Shown here: one piece after another, positions 19,925 through 27,451 of the stretch
Numbering within the stretch: the stretch's first letter is position 1
Layout: every line of letters begins with the position of its first letter
Source of the DNA: Mycobacterium lepraemurium
Lineage (GTDB): Bacteria > Actinomycetota > Actinomycetes > Mycobacteriales > Mycobacteriaceae
Direction: 5' to 3'
Length of the DNA stretch: 64,000 nt
Assembly (NCBI GenBank): GCA_002291465.1
Contig: CP021238.1
Location: forward strand, 434,001 to 498,000
The notes under the pieces: generated by a model
Told to the model about the DNA's origin: nothing
Database searches by the model: none
The model's input: only the letters and a program-made list of their open reading frames with translations
Program-made: the position numbers and the translations under genes

Positions 19925-20098
19925 CTAGCTACGGTTTCCGTACTCCACCCGGTTGAGCACTGACGACTGCGGATCGCCCCCGGGAAGTGGCGGTTTCGTG
20001 TCTTGCTGGACCATCAACGTGACGCCGAAGATCGCGGCCGCGCCGAGCAAGAGGCCAACCACAACGCTCGCTGCGGCGGGCGCAACGATCCGGTTCAT
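19925..20098 (-). CDS. Small DUF2613-type exported protein (Rv0236A)
   Basis: A 57-residue protein with an N-terminal hydrophobic segment (ASVVVGLLLGAAAIFGVTLM) and a short polar tail ending VLNRVEYGNRS. The length and the final VEYGNR match Rv0236A/DUF2613 proteins, which lie directly upstream of aftD. ATG 20098 is preceded by AGGAG. The function is unknown. Conserved linkage with aftD suggests an envelope role. It is probably membrane-anchored rather than released. Confidence 0.85.
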   Translation of the reverse strand: MNRIVAPAAASVVVGLLLGAAAIFGVTLMVQQDTKPPLPGGDPQSSVLNRVEYGNRS

Positions 20099-20138
20099 CG
20101 AGGACTCCTGAGGTTTTGCGGGAGGGCGTTCGTGACTT

Positions 20139-20172
20139 CAACCTAGCGCCAACCTAGCAGAGCCAACCTAGC
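20139..20172. repeat. Three direct copies of CAACCTAGC
   Basis: CAACCTAGC occurs at 20139, 20150 and 20164, in the gap between the two DUF2613 genes. The copies are short and could be a regulatory site upstream of the Rv0236A-aftD transcript or simply slippage products. Confidence 0.35.
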
Positions 20173-20204
20173 AGAACGGCGGTCGGCCGAATCGCCGGCG
20201 CCGG

Positions 20205-20405
20205 TCACAAGTGCAGGTAGTGCCCGTGGAAGCAGCGGCCGCCGTATTCCACCTGTTAGGGCCCGAGCGGGTGCACCGGGGCGTTGGCCGGCGGCGCGGG
20301 GTGGTCGGCGTGGCTGGTGGCGGCCAAGGTGATGCCGACGGTGCTCGCCACCCCGATGGACAGCCCCACCGCGGCGCTGGCCACGGCCAACGTGAAACCG
20401 GTCAT
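20205..20405 (-). pseudogene. Second DUF2613-like small protein with a nonsense codon
   Basis: Translation from ATG 20405 gives a hydrophobic N-terminus (ASAAVGLSIGVASTVGITLA) and a proline-rich linker. A TAA at codon 50 (20256-20258) comes just before QVEYGGRCFHGHYLHL, which matches the VEYGNR end of Rv0236A. It is therefore a paralogue of the neighbouring 57-residue protein, and the TAA removes its conserved tail. A Tyr or Asn codon is the likely ancestor. Confidence 0.65.
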
Positions 20406-20524
20406 CGCTGGCTCCTCCCGCACCCGCACGCCGACCAGGCGCTGATCAGCCCCCCGCTCAGCAACCTACCGCCGATGCCCCCCTGCGGACGGATACGAAA
20501 CGCCCGTCGTGAAAGCATGGCTCG

Positions 20525-21691
20525 ATGGCATTGTCGCGCCCCTTCGCCGCGCACGCGGCCGTGCTGGCCGCCGTGTCGGCGCTGATGATCGGCTGCGCTC
20601 ACCGCGCCGCACCCCCGCCTGCGCACTCCTCGACGTCGAATACGCCGGCCGCTGCCCCGGCGCCGCGGGTGTGCGTCGACCCGCCGGCAGCGCCTGCCAC
20701 CCTGAACCTTCGCGACAAGCTGGCCCAACTGCTGATGGTGGGTGTCAAGAACGCCGACGACGCGCGCAACGTCGTCAACGGCTATCACGTCGGCGGCATC
20801 TTCATTGGGAGCTGGACGGACCTGACGATCTTCCAGGGCCCGCTGGCCGACATCGCGGCCAAGGCGGGTCCGTTGCCGCTGGCGGTCAGCGTCGACGAGG
20901 AAGGCGGCCGGGTCTCGCGGCTGAAATCCCTGATCGGGACGTCGCCGTCGCCGCGCGAGCTGGAGCAGACGCAGACCGTGCAGCAGGTGCACGACCTGGC
21001 CGCCGACCGCGGTAAAAAGATGCGCGACCTGGGCACCACCATCGATTTCGCGCCCGTCGTCGACGTCAGCGACGAGCCCGACGACGCCGTGATCGGCAAC
21101 CGTTCGTTCGGCGCGGACCCGGCCAAGGTCACCGAGTATGCCGGTGCGTATGCGCAGGGGCTGCGGGACGCCGGCCTGTTGCCGGTGCTCAAGCACTTCC
21201 CCGGCCACGGGCACGGTTCGGGCGACTCCCACACCGGTGGCGTGGTCACGCCGCCGTTGGACGACCTGCAGAACAACGACCTGGTGCCCTACCGGACCCT
21301 GGTGACCACGCCGCCGGTCGGGGTGATGGTGGGCCACCTGCAGGTTCCCGGGCTCACCGGCGACGTGCCGGCCAGCCTGAGCCCCGAGGCGGTGCAGTTG
21401 CTGCGCAACGGCGTCGGCTACAAGGGGCCGCCGTTCACCGGCCCGGTGTTCAGCGACGACCTGTCCAGCATGGCGGCCATCTCCGACCGGTACGGGGTCT
21501 CCGAGGCGGTGCTGCGCAGCCTGCTGGCCGGCGTCGACGTCGCCTTGTGGGTCACCACCGACGAGGTGCCGGCGGTGCTGGACCGGCTGCAGAAGGCGGT
21601 TGCCTCGGGCGAATTGCCGGCACAGAGGGTGGACGAGTCGCTGGTGCGGGTAGCGACCATGAAGGGCCGCGGCCCGGCCTGCGGGCACTAG
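20525..21691 (+). CDS. lpqI: Lipoprotein LpqI, GH3 beta-N-acetylglucosaminidase
   Basis: Intact 388-residue glycoside hydrolase family 3 enzyme, the Rv0237 homologue, releasing N-acetylglucosamine from muropeptides during cell-wall recycling. The signal peptide ends in a lipobox LMIGC (lipidated Cys24), so it is anchored outside the membrane. The GH3 NagZ signature KHFPGHGHGSGDSHTG holds the His/Asp pair. SVDEEGGRVSRL and FSDDLSSMAAIS hold substrate-binding residues and the nucleophile Asp. It diverges from the DUF2613 genes and is followed by a TetR gene, as in M. tuberculosis. Confidence 0.9.
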   Translation: MALSRPFAAHAAVLAAVSALMIGCAHRAAPPPAHSSTSNTPAAAPAPRVCVDPPAAPATLNLRDKLAQLLMVGVKNADDARNVVNGYHVGGIFIGSWTDLTIFQGPLADIAAKAGPLPLAVSVDEEGGRVSRLKSLIGTSPSPRELEQTQTVQQVHDLAADRGKKMRDLGTTIDFAPVVDVSDEPDDAVIGNRSFGADPAKVTEYAGAYAQGLRDAGLLPVLKHFPGHGHGSGDSHTGGVVTPPLDDLQNNDLVPYRTLVTTPPVGVMVGHLQVPGLTGDVPASLSPEAVQLLRNGVGYKGPPFTGPVFSDDLSSMAAISDRYGVSEAVLRSLLAGVDVALWVTTDEVPAVLDRLQKAVASGELPAQRVDESLVRVATMKGRGPACGH

Positions 21692-21756
21692 CGGCTGTGC
21701 GGCCGAACCACATTGCCTACCCTTGACTCAGAACGGACTGGCTGGAGAGGTAAGCG

Positions 21757-22404
21757 ATGGCGGGTGGCACCAAGCGGTTACCGCGTGCCGTCCGCGAGCA
21801 GCAGATGCTCGACGCCGCGGTCCAGATGTTCTCGGTCAACGGCTATCACGAGACCTCGATGGACGCCATCGCCGCCCAGGTGCAGATCTCCAAACCGATG
21901 CTGTACCTGTACTACGGCTCCAAGGAGGACCTGTTCGGCGCCTGCCTGAACCGGGAGCTGGGCCGGTTCATCGACGCGGTGCGCGCCGACATCGATTTCC
22001 AGCAGAGCCCCAACGACATGCTGCGCAACACCATCGCGTCGTTCATGCGCTACATCGACGCCAACCGGGCGTCCTGGATCGTGATGTACACCCAGGCCAC
22101 CAGCTCGCAGGCGTTCGCCCACATGGTCCGGGAGGGCCGCGAGCAGATTATCGAACTGGTCGCCGGGCTGATGCGGGCGGGCAGCCGCACCCCGCGGACC
22201 GACCGCGAGCACGAGATGATGGCGGTGGCCCTGGTGGGCGCCGGTGAGGCGGTGGCCAATCGGTTGACCACCGGCGACATCGACGTCGACGAGGCGGCCG
22301 CGCTGATGATCGACCTGTTCTGGTACGGGCTCAAGGGTTCACCCGAGGAGCGGGAAGTCGCCGCGGCCCAGCCCGAGGCGGACCGCTCCGGCGCCGGCGG
22401 CTAG
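21757..22404 (+). CDS. TetR-family regulator (Rv0238 homologue)
   Basis: Intact 215-residue regulator. The N-terminal helix-turn-helix reads REQQMLDAAVQMFSVNGY, then ETSMDAIAAQVQISKPMLYL. The C-terminal half is an all-helical ligand domain. It starts behind GGAGAGG and follows lpqI by 65 bases on the same strand. Unlike most regulators here it carries no lesion. Its target is unknown; the neighbouring ClC-type gene 16 bases downstream may be co-transcribed. Confidence 0.85.
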   Translation: MAGGTKRLPRAVREQQMLDAAVQMFSVNGYHETSMDAIAAQVQISKPMLYLYYGSKEDLFGACLNRELGRFIDAVRADIDFQQSPNDMLRNTIASFMRYIDANRASWIVMYTQATSSQAFAHMVREGREQIIELVAGLMRAGSRTPRTDREHEMMAVALVGAGEAVANRLTTGDIDVDEAAALMIDLFWYGLKGSPEEREVAAAQPEADRSGAGG

Positions 22405-22420
22405 GGCTACCGTCGTCGAG

Positions 22421-23440
22421 GTGGCCCGAATGCCCGCACCCCGCTCGGACCGCAACGCCCTCGACTTCTTCTGCGCGGTCATCATCGTCGGTGTGCTCGC
22501 CGGAATCGCCGGAGTGGCAACCACATTGGTGCTGCGCGTGGTCCATCACGCCGCCTACCACTACAGTTTCGGCGCGCTGCTGGCCGGGGTGGCCGCCAGC
22601 AGCCCGATCCGGCGCGTGCTGGGCCCGATGGTCGGCGCGGCGCTGGCCGGGCTGGGGTGGTGGCTGCTGCGGCGGTGCACCGACGTGCCGCCGCTGGCCG
22701 GTGCGCTGTTCGCGGTCCGGATCCTGCTGCGCACCTGGCGGCTGCGGGCGGTGGGCGCGGCGTTTATGCCCTCCGGGGTGGCGGTGGCCGTCGGCTCGGC
22801 CGTCACTGGCGACCAGCCCGACCTGCGATGGCCGGTCGAAGAGTCCACCTACCTGTTGACCGCGCACGGGCTGTTGCTGGCGGCGGTGGCGCTCGCGGTG
22901 GGATTGGTCTTCAACCGGTTGATGGCCGTCGCCCGGCCGGCCCGCCCGATGCGGACCTGGACGCTGATCCCGGCGCTGGCCGGCGCCGGCCTGGTGACGG
23001 GCGTCTGCTCGCATTGGTGGCCCGAATTGCCCGGCAACGGGCGCAGCATCCTGACGGTCAGCCTGGCCAGCGGCATGACCTTGGCGTCGGCCCTGGCGAT
23101 CCTGCTGCTCAAACCCGTTCTGACCGCGTTGTTTTTGCGCGCCGGCGGAGCGGGCGGGCTGTTGACGCCGTCGCTGGCCACCGGGGCGGCTGCCGGGGCG
23201 GCGCTGGTGCTGACGATCAATTGGGCGACCGGGACCCAACTGCACGTGCCCGCGGTGTCGCTGGCCGGCGCCGCCGGGGTACTGGCCGTCACCCAGGGCT
23301 TACCGATCTGGGCGGCGATCTTCGTCTGGGAGCTGGCCCGGCCACCGCTGTGGCTGTTCCTGCTTTTCCTGTTGACCGCGACCGCCGCGCACGGGCTGAA
23401 AGTGCTTGCCCAGGGCCGTACTACGACGCACGCCGGCTGA
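22421..23440 (+). CDS. ClC-family chloride channel/antiporter, probably internally deleted
   Basis: A 339-residue membrane protein with the ClC layout. The ends are good (FFCAVIIVGVLAGIAGVATTL; GAAAGAALVLTINWATG; AGAAGVLAVTQGLPIWAAIF). The stretch between DVPPLA and GALFAVRILLRTW is abrupt. In the family this interval carries the Gly-Arg/Lys-Glu-Gly-Pro-type filter with the gating Glu, and it is absent. The length is also well below the roughly 400 residues usual for these proteins. I infer an in-frame internal deletion, possibly between repeated PLA codons, that leaves an open but probably non-functional ORF. GTG start at 22421. Confidence 0.6.
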   Translation: MARMPAPRSDRNALDFFCAVIIVGVLAGIAGVATTLVLRVVHHAAYHYSFGALLAGVAASSPIRRVLGPMVGAALAGLGWWLLRRCTDVPPLAGALFAVRILLRTWRLRAVGAAFMPSGVAVAVGSAVTGDQPDLRWPVEESTYLLTAHGLLLAAVALAVGLVFNRLMAVARPARPMRTWTLIPALAGAGLVTGVCSHWWPELPGNGRSILTVSLASGMTLASALAILLLKPVLTALFLRAGGAGGLLTPSLATGAAAGAALVLTINWATGTQLHVPAVSLAGAAGVLAVTQGLPIWAAIFVWELARPPLWLFLLFLLTATAAHGLKVLAQGRTTTHAG

Positions 23441-23441
23441 C

Positions 23442-24284
23442 CTACAACGCCCGGACGGTTCCGGTCAGGTGCGGGTAGCCCTTGGCGATGTTGCGTAGCG
23501 CGATGTCCCAGCCGCCGTCGTTTTCGTCGATGTAGAGACCGGTGGTCGCGGGCAGCACCACCGGCTTGCCGAACTGCACCGAGTAGCGCACCGCATCGGG
23601 AATCGCGGCTTCGATGTTGTCCAATACCGCTGCGGTGCTGAACATTCCGTGCGCGATCACGGTGGGGAAGCCGAACAGCTTGGCCGCGATCGGGTTGGTG
23701 TGGATGGGATTGTGGTCACCCCCGACGACGGCGTAGCGGCGGATCAGCCCCGGGGTGACGCGCAGCACGGTCGGCGGCGGCGGCAGCTTGGGCTGTTTCT
23801 GCGGCGGCGGTTTGGGTTGGTCGGACAGGCTGGTGTGCTGCTGGTGCAGGAAGGTGGTCACCTGATGCCACGCGGTGTCGTTCCCGACGCTGACGTCGGT
23901 CACCAGATCGACCAGCAGACCCTTGCGGTGCTCGCGCAGGTTCTCCGCGCGCACCCGCACCCCGACGGTGTCGGTAACCGCGATCGGGCGGTACTGCGTG
24001 ATGTGGTTCTCGGTGTGCACCGAACCCATTGCGGCGAAAGGGAAGTCGAATCCGGTCACCAGCGACATCAGCGCCGGAAAGGTCAGCGCGAACGGGTAGG
24101 TCAACGGTACGTGGTTGCGGTAGCGCAGCCCGGTGACCGCCGCGTACTCGGCCACGTTGGTGCGGTCGATGGGAAGGTCCTCGACGGTGACCGTGCGGGT
24201 GGGCAGCGCGCTGCCGCGGGACACCACCGGCAGCGCCCCAGCGGCCGCGCGCAGCATGTTCTTCAAGCCACTCGGCTGGTTCAT
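23442..24284 (-). CDS. htdX: (R)-3-hydroxyacyl dehydratase HtdX (MaoC-like)
   Basis: Intact 280-residue double-hotdog hydratase, the Rv0241c homologue, interconverting (R)-3-hydroxyacyl and trans-2-enoyl thioesters in fatty-acid metabolism. The catalytic hydratase motif is GDHNPIHTNPIAAKLFGFP, and VIAHGMFSTAAVL follows. The ATG at 24284 was chosen because it gives the known 280 residues. It overlaps the fabG4 stop (ATGATGA), so the two are translationally coupled. A second ATG lies 3 bases upstream. The ORF stays open much further upstream only because it shadows fabG4. Confidence 0.9.
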   Translation of the reverse strand: MNQPSGLKNMLRAAAGALPVVSRGSALPTRTVTVEDLPIDRTNVAEYAAVTGLRYRNHVPLTYPFALTFPALMSLVTGFDFPFAAMGSVHTENHITQYRPIAVTDTVGVRVRAENLREHRKGLLVDLVTDVSVGNDTAWHQVTTFLHQQHTSLSDQPKPPPQKQPKLPPPPTVLRVTPGLIRRYAVVGGDHNPIHTNPIAAKLFGFPTVIAHGMFSTAAVLDNIEAAIPDAVRYSVQFGKPVVLPATTGLYIDENDGGWDIALRNIAKGYPHLTGTVRAL

Positions 24285-25636
24285 CATGCCCCCAGCATCG
24301 CCTGGCCGCAGACCCGGATGACGTTGCCGGTCACCGCGTTCGACGCCGGGCTGGCGAAGTAGGCGATGGTTTCGGCGACGTCCACCGGCTGCCCGCCCTG
24401 CAGCAGCGAGTTCATCCGGCGCCCCACCTCGCGGGTGGCCAGCGGGATGGCGGCCGTCATCTGGGTCTCGATGAATCCCGGCGAGACGGCGTTGATGGTG
24501 ATGCCCTTGTCGTAGAGCCCCGGCGCCAGCGCCTGGGTGAGGCCGATCATGCCGGCCTTGGTAGTGGCGTAGTTGGTCTGGCCGCGGTTGCCCGCGATGC
24601 CGGCCATCGACGACAGGCCGACGATGCGGCCACCTTCGCCGATGCTGCCGTTGCCCACCAGCCCTTCGGTAAGGCGAAGTGGGGCAAGCAGATTCACGGC
24701 CAACACGGCGTCCCAGCGCGCGTCGTTCATGTTGGCCAGCAGCTTGTCGCGGGTGATCCCGGCGTTGTTGACCAGGATGTCGGCGTGACCGCCGTGGTGC
24801 TTGCGCAGGTGCTCGGTGATCTTGTCGACGGCGTCGGGGGCGGTGACGTCGAGCCACAGCACGGTGCCCCCGACCCGGCTGGCCGTCTCGGCGGCCGATT
24901 CCACGTCGATCGCGACCACGCGGGCGCCGTAGCGGGCGAACACCTCGGCGATCGTGGCGCCGATTCCGCGGGCCGCACCGGTCACGATGGCGACCTTGCC
25001 GTCCAGCGGCCGTTCCCAGTCCGCCGGGGGCGTGGAGTCGGCCTCGCCGACGTAGAAGACCTGGCCGTCGACGTAGGCGGACTTGGCCGACAGGATGAAC
25101 CGCATGGTCGACTCCAGGCCCGTCGCGGCGGGTTTGGCGGCCGGCGACAGGTACACCAGCGCCACCGTCGAGCCGTTGCGCAGCTCCTTGCCCAACGACC
25201 GGGTGAAGCCCTCCAGGGCGCGCTGGGCGATCCGCTCGTGCGTGCCGGCGGCAGCGTCGGGCGTGGTGCCGACCACCACCGCGCGGGCGCAGTGACCCAG
25301 GTTGCGCAGCAGTGGGGTGAAGAACTCGTACAGCCCCTTCAGGCCCTCCGGGGTGGTGATCCCGGTGGCGTCGAAGACCAGCCCGCCGAACCGGTCGGCC
25401 CAGCGCCCGCCCAGGTTGTTGCCGACCAGGTCGTAGTCCTTGGCCAGCGCCGCCCGCAGCGGCTCGACCACGCGGCCCTCGCCGCCGATCAGCAGCGACC
25501 CGGCCAGCGGCGGGTCACCGGGCCGGTAGCGGCGCAGCGTCTCGGGTTGCGGGACGCCGAGCTGCTTGGCGAGAAACGATCCAGGACCGGAATTGACAAT
25601 CTGCGAGAACAGATCGGACGAGACCTTCGGAGCCAC
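24284..25636 (-). CDS. fabG4: 3-oxoacyl-ACP/CoA reductase FabG4 (high-molecular-weight)
   Basis: Intact 450-residue two-domain short-chain dehydrogenase, the Rv0242c homologue. The N-terminal half is a flavodoxin-like domain special to the HMwFabG type. The C-terminal half has the cofactor site [15 protein letters not shown] and the catalytic Ser-Tyr-Lys set ([20 protein letters not shown]). It reduces 3-oxoacyl thioesters. It forms an operon with htdX and diverges from fadA2 across a 153-base promoter region with a palindromic operator. The three genes encode reductase, hydratase and thiolase steps of one acyl cycle. Confidence 0.92.
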   Translation of the reverse strand: MAPKVSSDLFSQIVNSGPGSFLAKQLGVPQPETLRRYRPGDPPLAGSLLIGGEGRVVEPLRAALAKDYDLVGNNLGGRWADRFGGLVFDATGITTPEGLKGLYEFFTPLLRNLGHCARAVVVGTTPDAAAGTHERIAQRALEGFTRSLGKELRNGSTVALVYLSPAAKPAATGLESTMRFILSAKSAYVDGQVFYVGEADSTPPADWERPLDGKVAIVTGAARGIGATIAEVFARYGARVVAIDVESAAETASRVGGTVLWLDVTAPDAVDKITEHLRKHHGGHADILVNNAGITRDKLLANMNDARWDAVLAVNLLAPLRLTEGLVGNGSIGEGGRIVGLSSMAGIAGNRGQTNYATTKAGMIGLTQALAPGLYDKGITINAVSPGFIETQMTAAIPLATREVGRRMNSLLQGGQPVDVAETIAYFASPASNAVTGNVIRVCGQAMLGA

Positions 25637-25703
25637 CGGAGCTACCTTCCGTGTTGTTTCTGCGTCGGGATATGCCTAATAGGACAACCGTATCGAGGAC
25701 GAA

Positions 25704-25734
25704 CTTACTTCAGAGTAAGAACAGTGGGTAGTAT
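25704..25734 (+). promoter_or_regulatory. Palindromic operator and -10 in the fabG4/fadA2 divergent promoter
   Basis: A perfect palindrome CTTACT-TCAG-AGTAAG lies at 25704-25719. It contains TTAC-N6-GTAA, which recurs upstream of fadE5 at 29339-29352. A -10-like TAGTAT follows at 25729-25734, about 56 bases before the fadA2 GTG, so the palindrome sits over the -35 zone of fadA2. It looks like a repressor site co-regulating these lipid genes. The regulator is not identified. Confidence 0.6.
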
Positions 25735-25789
25735 GGCCCCAGACGGGCGACCCGCAAACCGACCAACCGCAGACACACGGAGAACACAA

Positions 25790-27136
25790 GTGGCCCCTGC
25801 AAGTTCCGAGGCAAGCAAACCGGCTGCTCAGCGCAGTGCGCAGCGGCGGCCAGTGGCCGTCCTGGGTGGCAACCGGATTCCGTTCGCCCGCTCCGACGGC
25901 GCCTATGCCGAGGCGTCCAATCAGGACATGCTCACCGCCGCGCTGGAGGGGCTGGTGGACCGCTTCGGGCTGGCCGGTGAGCGGCTGGGCGTGGTGGTCG
26001 GCGGCGCCGTTCTCAAGCACAGCCGGGACTTCAACCTGACCCGCGAATGCGTGCTGGGTTCGCAGCTGTCGTCCTACACGCCGGCGTTCGACCTGCAGCA
26101 GGCCTGCGGCACCGGGTTGCAGGCCGCGATCGCGGCTTCCGAGGGCATAGCCGCCGGCCGCTACGACGTGGCCGCCGCCGGCGGGGTGGATACCACCTCG
26201 GACGCGCCGATCGGCCTGGGCGACAACCTGCGCCGCACGCTGCTGAAGTTGCGCCGGGCCAAGTCGAACGTGCAGCGACTCAAGCTGGTGGGCACGCTGC
26301 CGGCAACCCTGGGCGTCGAGATCCCGGTCAACAGCGAGCCGCGCACAGGCCTGTCCATGGGCGAGCACCAGGCGATCACCGCCAAGCAGATGGGCATCAC
26401 CCGGGTCGCCCAGGACGAGCTGGCCGCCGCCAGCCACCGCAACATGGCCGCTGCCTACGACCACGGCTTCTTCGACGACCTGGTCACCCCGTTCCTGGGC
26501 CTGTACCGCGACGACAACCTGCGGCCCGACTCGTCGCCGGAGAAGCTGGCCAAACTGCGGCCGGTGTTCGGGGTGAAGGCCGGCGACGCGACGATGACGG
26601 CGGGTAACTCGACCCCGCTGACCGACGGCGCCTCGGTGGCGCTGCTGGGCACCGAGGAGTGGGCGGCCGCGCACTCGCTGACCCCGCTGGCCTACCTGGT
26701 GGATGCCGAGACGGCCGCAGTCGACTACGTCAACGGGCGCGACGGCCTGCTGATGGCCCCCATCTACGCGGTGCCGCGGCTGCTCGCCTGCAACGGCCTG
26801 AGCCTGCAGGACTTCGACTTCTACGAGATCCACGAGGCGTTCGCCTCGGTGGTGCTGGCCCATCTGCAGGCCTGGGAATCCGAGGACTACTGCAAGGAAC
26901 GGCTGGGCCTGGACGCCGCGCTGGGCTCCATCGACCGCTCCAAGCTCAACGTCAACGGGTCCTCGCTGGCCGCCGGTCACCCGTTCGCGGCCACCGGCGG
27001 GCGGATCCTGGCGCAGGCCGCCAAGCAGGTCGCGCAGCGTAAGGCCGAGCTCAAGGGCGCCGACAAACCGGTGCGCGCCCTGATCTCCATCTGCGCGGCC
27101 GGCGGCCAGGGCGTGGCCGCGATCCTCGAGGCCTGA
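25790..27136 (+). CDS. fadA2: Acetyl-CoA acetyltransferase (thiolase) FadA2
   Basis: Intact thiolase of 448 residues from the GTG at 25790, the Rv0243 homologue, cleaving 3-oxoacyl-CoA in beta-oxidation. The active-site Cys is in LQQACGTGLQAAIA, the His in YEIHEAFASVV, and the second Cys in CAAGGQGVAAIL; NGSSLAAGHPFAATGGR is the thiolase signature. I chose the GTG because its spacing to GGAGA fits and the length matches the family. An in-frame ATG at 25733 overlaps the presumed -10. It is divergent from fabG4 and ends before the F6 RNA region. Confidence 0.9.
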   Translation: MAPASSEASKPAAQRSAQRRPVAVLGGNRIPFARSDGAYAEASNQDMLTAALEGLVDRFGLAGERLGVVVGGAVLKHSRDFNLTRECVLGSQLSSYTPAFDLQQACGTGLQAAIAASEGIAAGRYDVAAAGGVDTTSDAPIGLGDNLRRTLLKLRRAKSNVQRLKLVGTLPATLGVEIPVNSEPRTGLSMGEHQAITAKQMGITRVAQDELAAASHRNMAAAYDHGFFDDLVTPFLGLYRDDNLRPDSSPEKLAKLRPVFGVKAGDATMTAGNSTPLTDGASVALLGTEEWAAAHSLTPLAYLVDAETAAVDYVNGRDGLLMAPIYAVPRLLACNGLSLQDFDFYEIHEAFASVVLAHLQAWESEDYCKERLGLDAALGSIDRSKLNVNGSSLAAGHPFAATGGRILAQAAKQVAQRKAELKGADKPVRALISICAAGGQGVAAILEA

Positions 27137-27176
27137 CGGGCCCGGCCCATGAGTTGAGTCACATCGCGTTAGCAAG

Positions 27177-27202
27177 GGTTAGTAACCGGAGGCCGCGGGG
27201 AT
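27177..27202 (+). promoter_or_regulatory. SigF-like promoter for the small RNA
   Basis: GGTTA (27177-27181), a 15-base spacer and GGGGAT (27197-27202) approximate the mycobacterial sigma-F pattern GGTTT-N15/16-GGGTAT. In M. tuberculosis the F6 RNA at this locus is sigma-F dependent. The match is partial. Confidence 0.5.
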
Positions 27203-27208
27203 CCGTGA

Positions 27209-27350
27209 CCCCGGATGGCCCCGTGTTGTGGTCTGACCCCCCGACCCCGACGGCAATACGGGCATCCCTGACACGACCGCCTGTCAGTTTGCGCGAGGGG
27301 CGTCCGAGAACGGCCGCCGCTGGAGTGAGGGGATCCAGCGGCGGCCTTTT
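27209..27350 (+). ncRNA. Probable F6 small RNA (ncRv10243, Mcr14, SfdS)
   Basis: M. tuberculosis carries the sigma-F-dependent small RNA F6 between fadA2 and fadE5. The same 315-base gap here contains a sigma-F-like promoter, a GC-rich segment without a plausible ORF, and a perfect 13-bp terminator hairpin with TTTT. The start is estimated as about 7 bases after the -10 box and the end as the U-run. The identification rests on position and architecture; I have not aligned the RNA itself. F6 acts in stress adaptation by base-pairing. Confidence 0.6.
27312..27350 (+). terminator. Intrinsic terminator of the small RNA
   Basis: GGCCGCCGCTGGA (27312-27324) pairs perfectly with TCCAGCGGCGGCC (27334-27346) around a 9-base loop and is followed by TTTT. 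This is a textbook intrinsic terminator, rare in mycobacteria. Confidence 0.85.
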
Positions 27351-27380
27351 CTGCGCCCGATCGTGCGCCCATCCGGCGCC

Positions 27381-27430
27381 GCGTAATCAAAAACCCCGCT
27401 TCCGGATGGGAGCGGGGTTTTTGATTACGC
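27381..27430. terminator. Bidirectional terminator with 20-bp perfect arms
   Basis: The arms at 27381-27400 and 27411-27430 are exact reverse complements around a 10-base loop. Each arm contains an A5 or T5 run beside a CCCCGCT/AGCGGGG core, so the structure can terminate transcription from either side. It lies between the small RNA and the 3' end of fadE5, 21 bases from the fadE5 stop. Confidence 0.85.
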
Positions 27431-27451
27431 TTGTCAGCGGCCTCGGAAGGT

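Noticed and set aside
15676..19956. A 1426-residue ORF on the plus strand opposite aftD
   Set aside because: It is an Arg/Gly/Pro/His-rich shadow of the high-GC aftD codons, with no domain and no ribosome site. AftD is unambiguous.
24785..25789. A 335-codon N-terminal extension of FadA2
   Set aside because: It runs opposite fabG4 and has shadow composition. The GTG at 25790 has a ribosome site and gives the family length.
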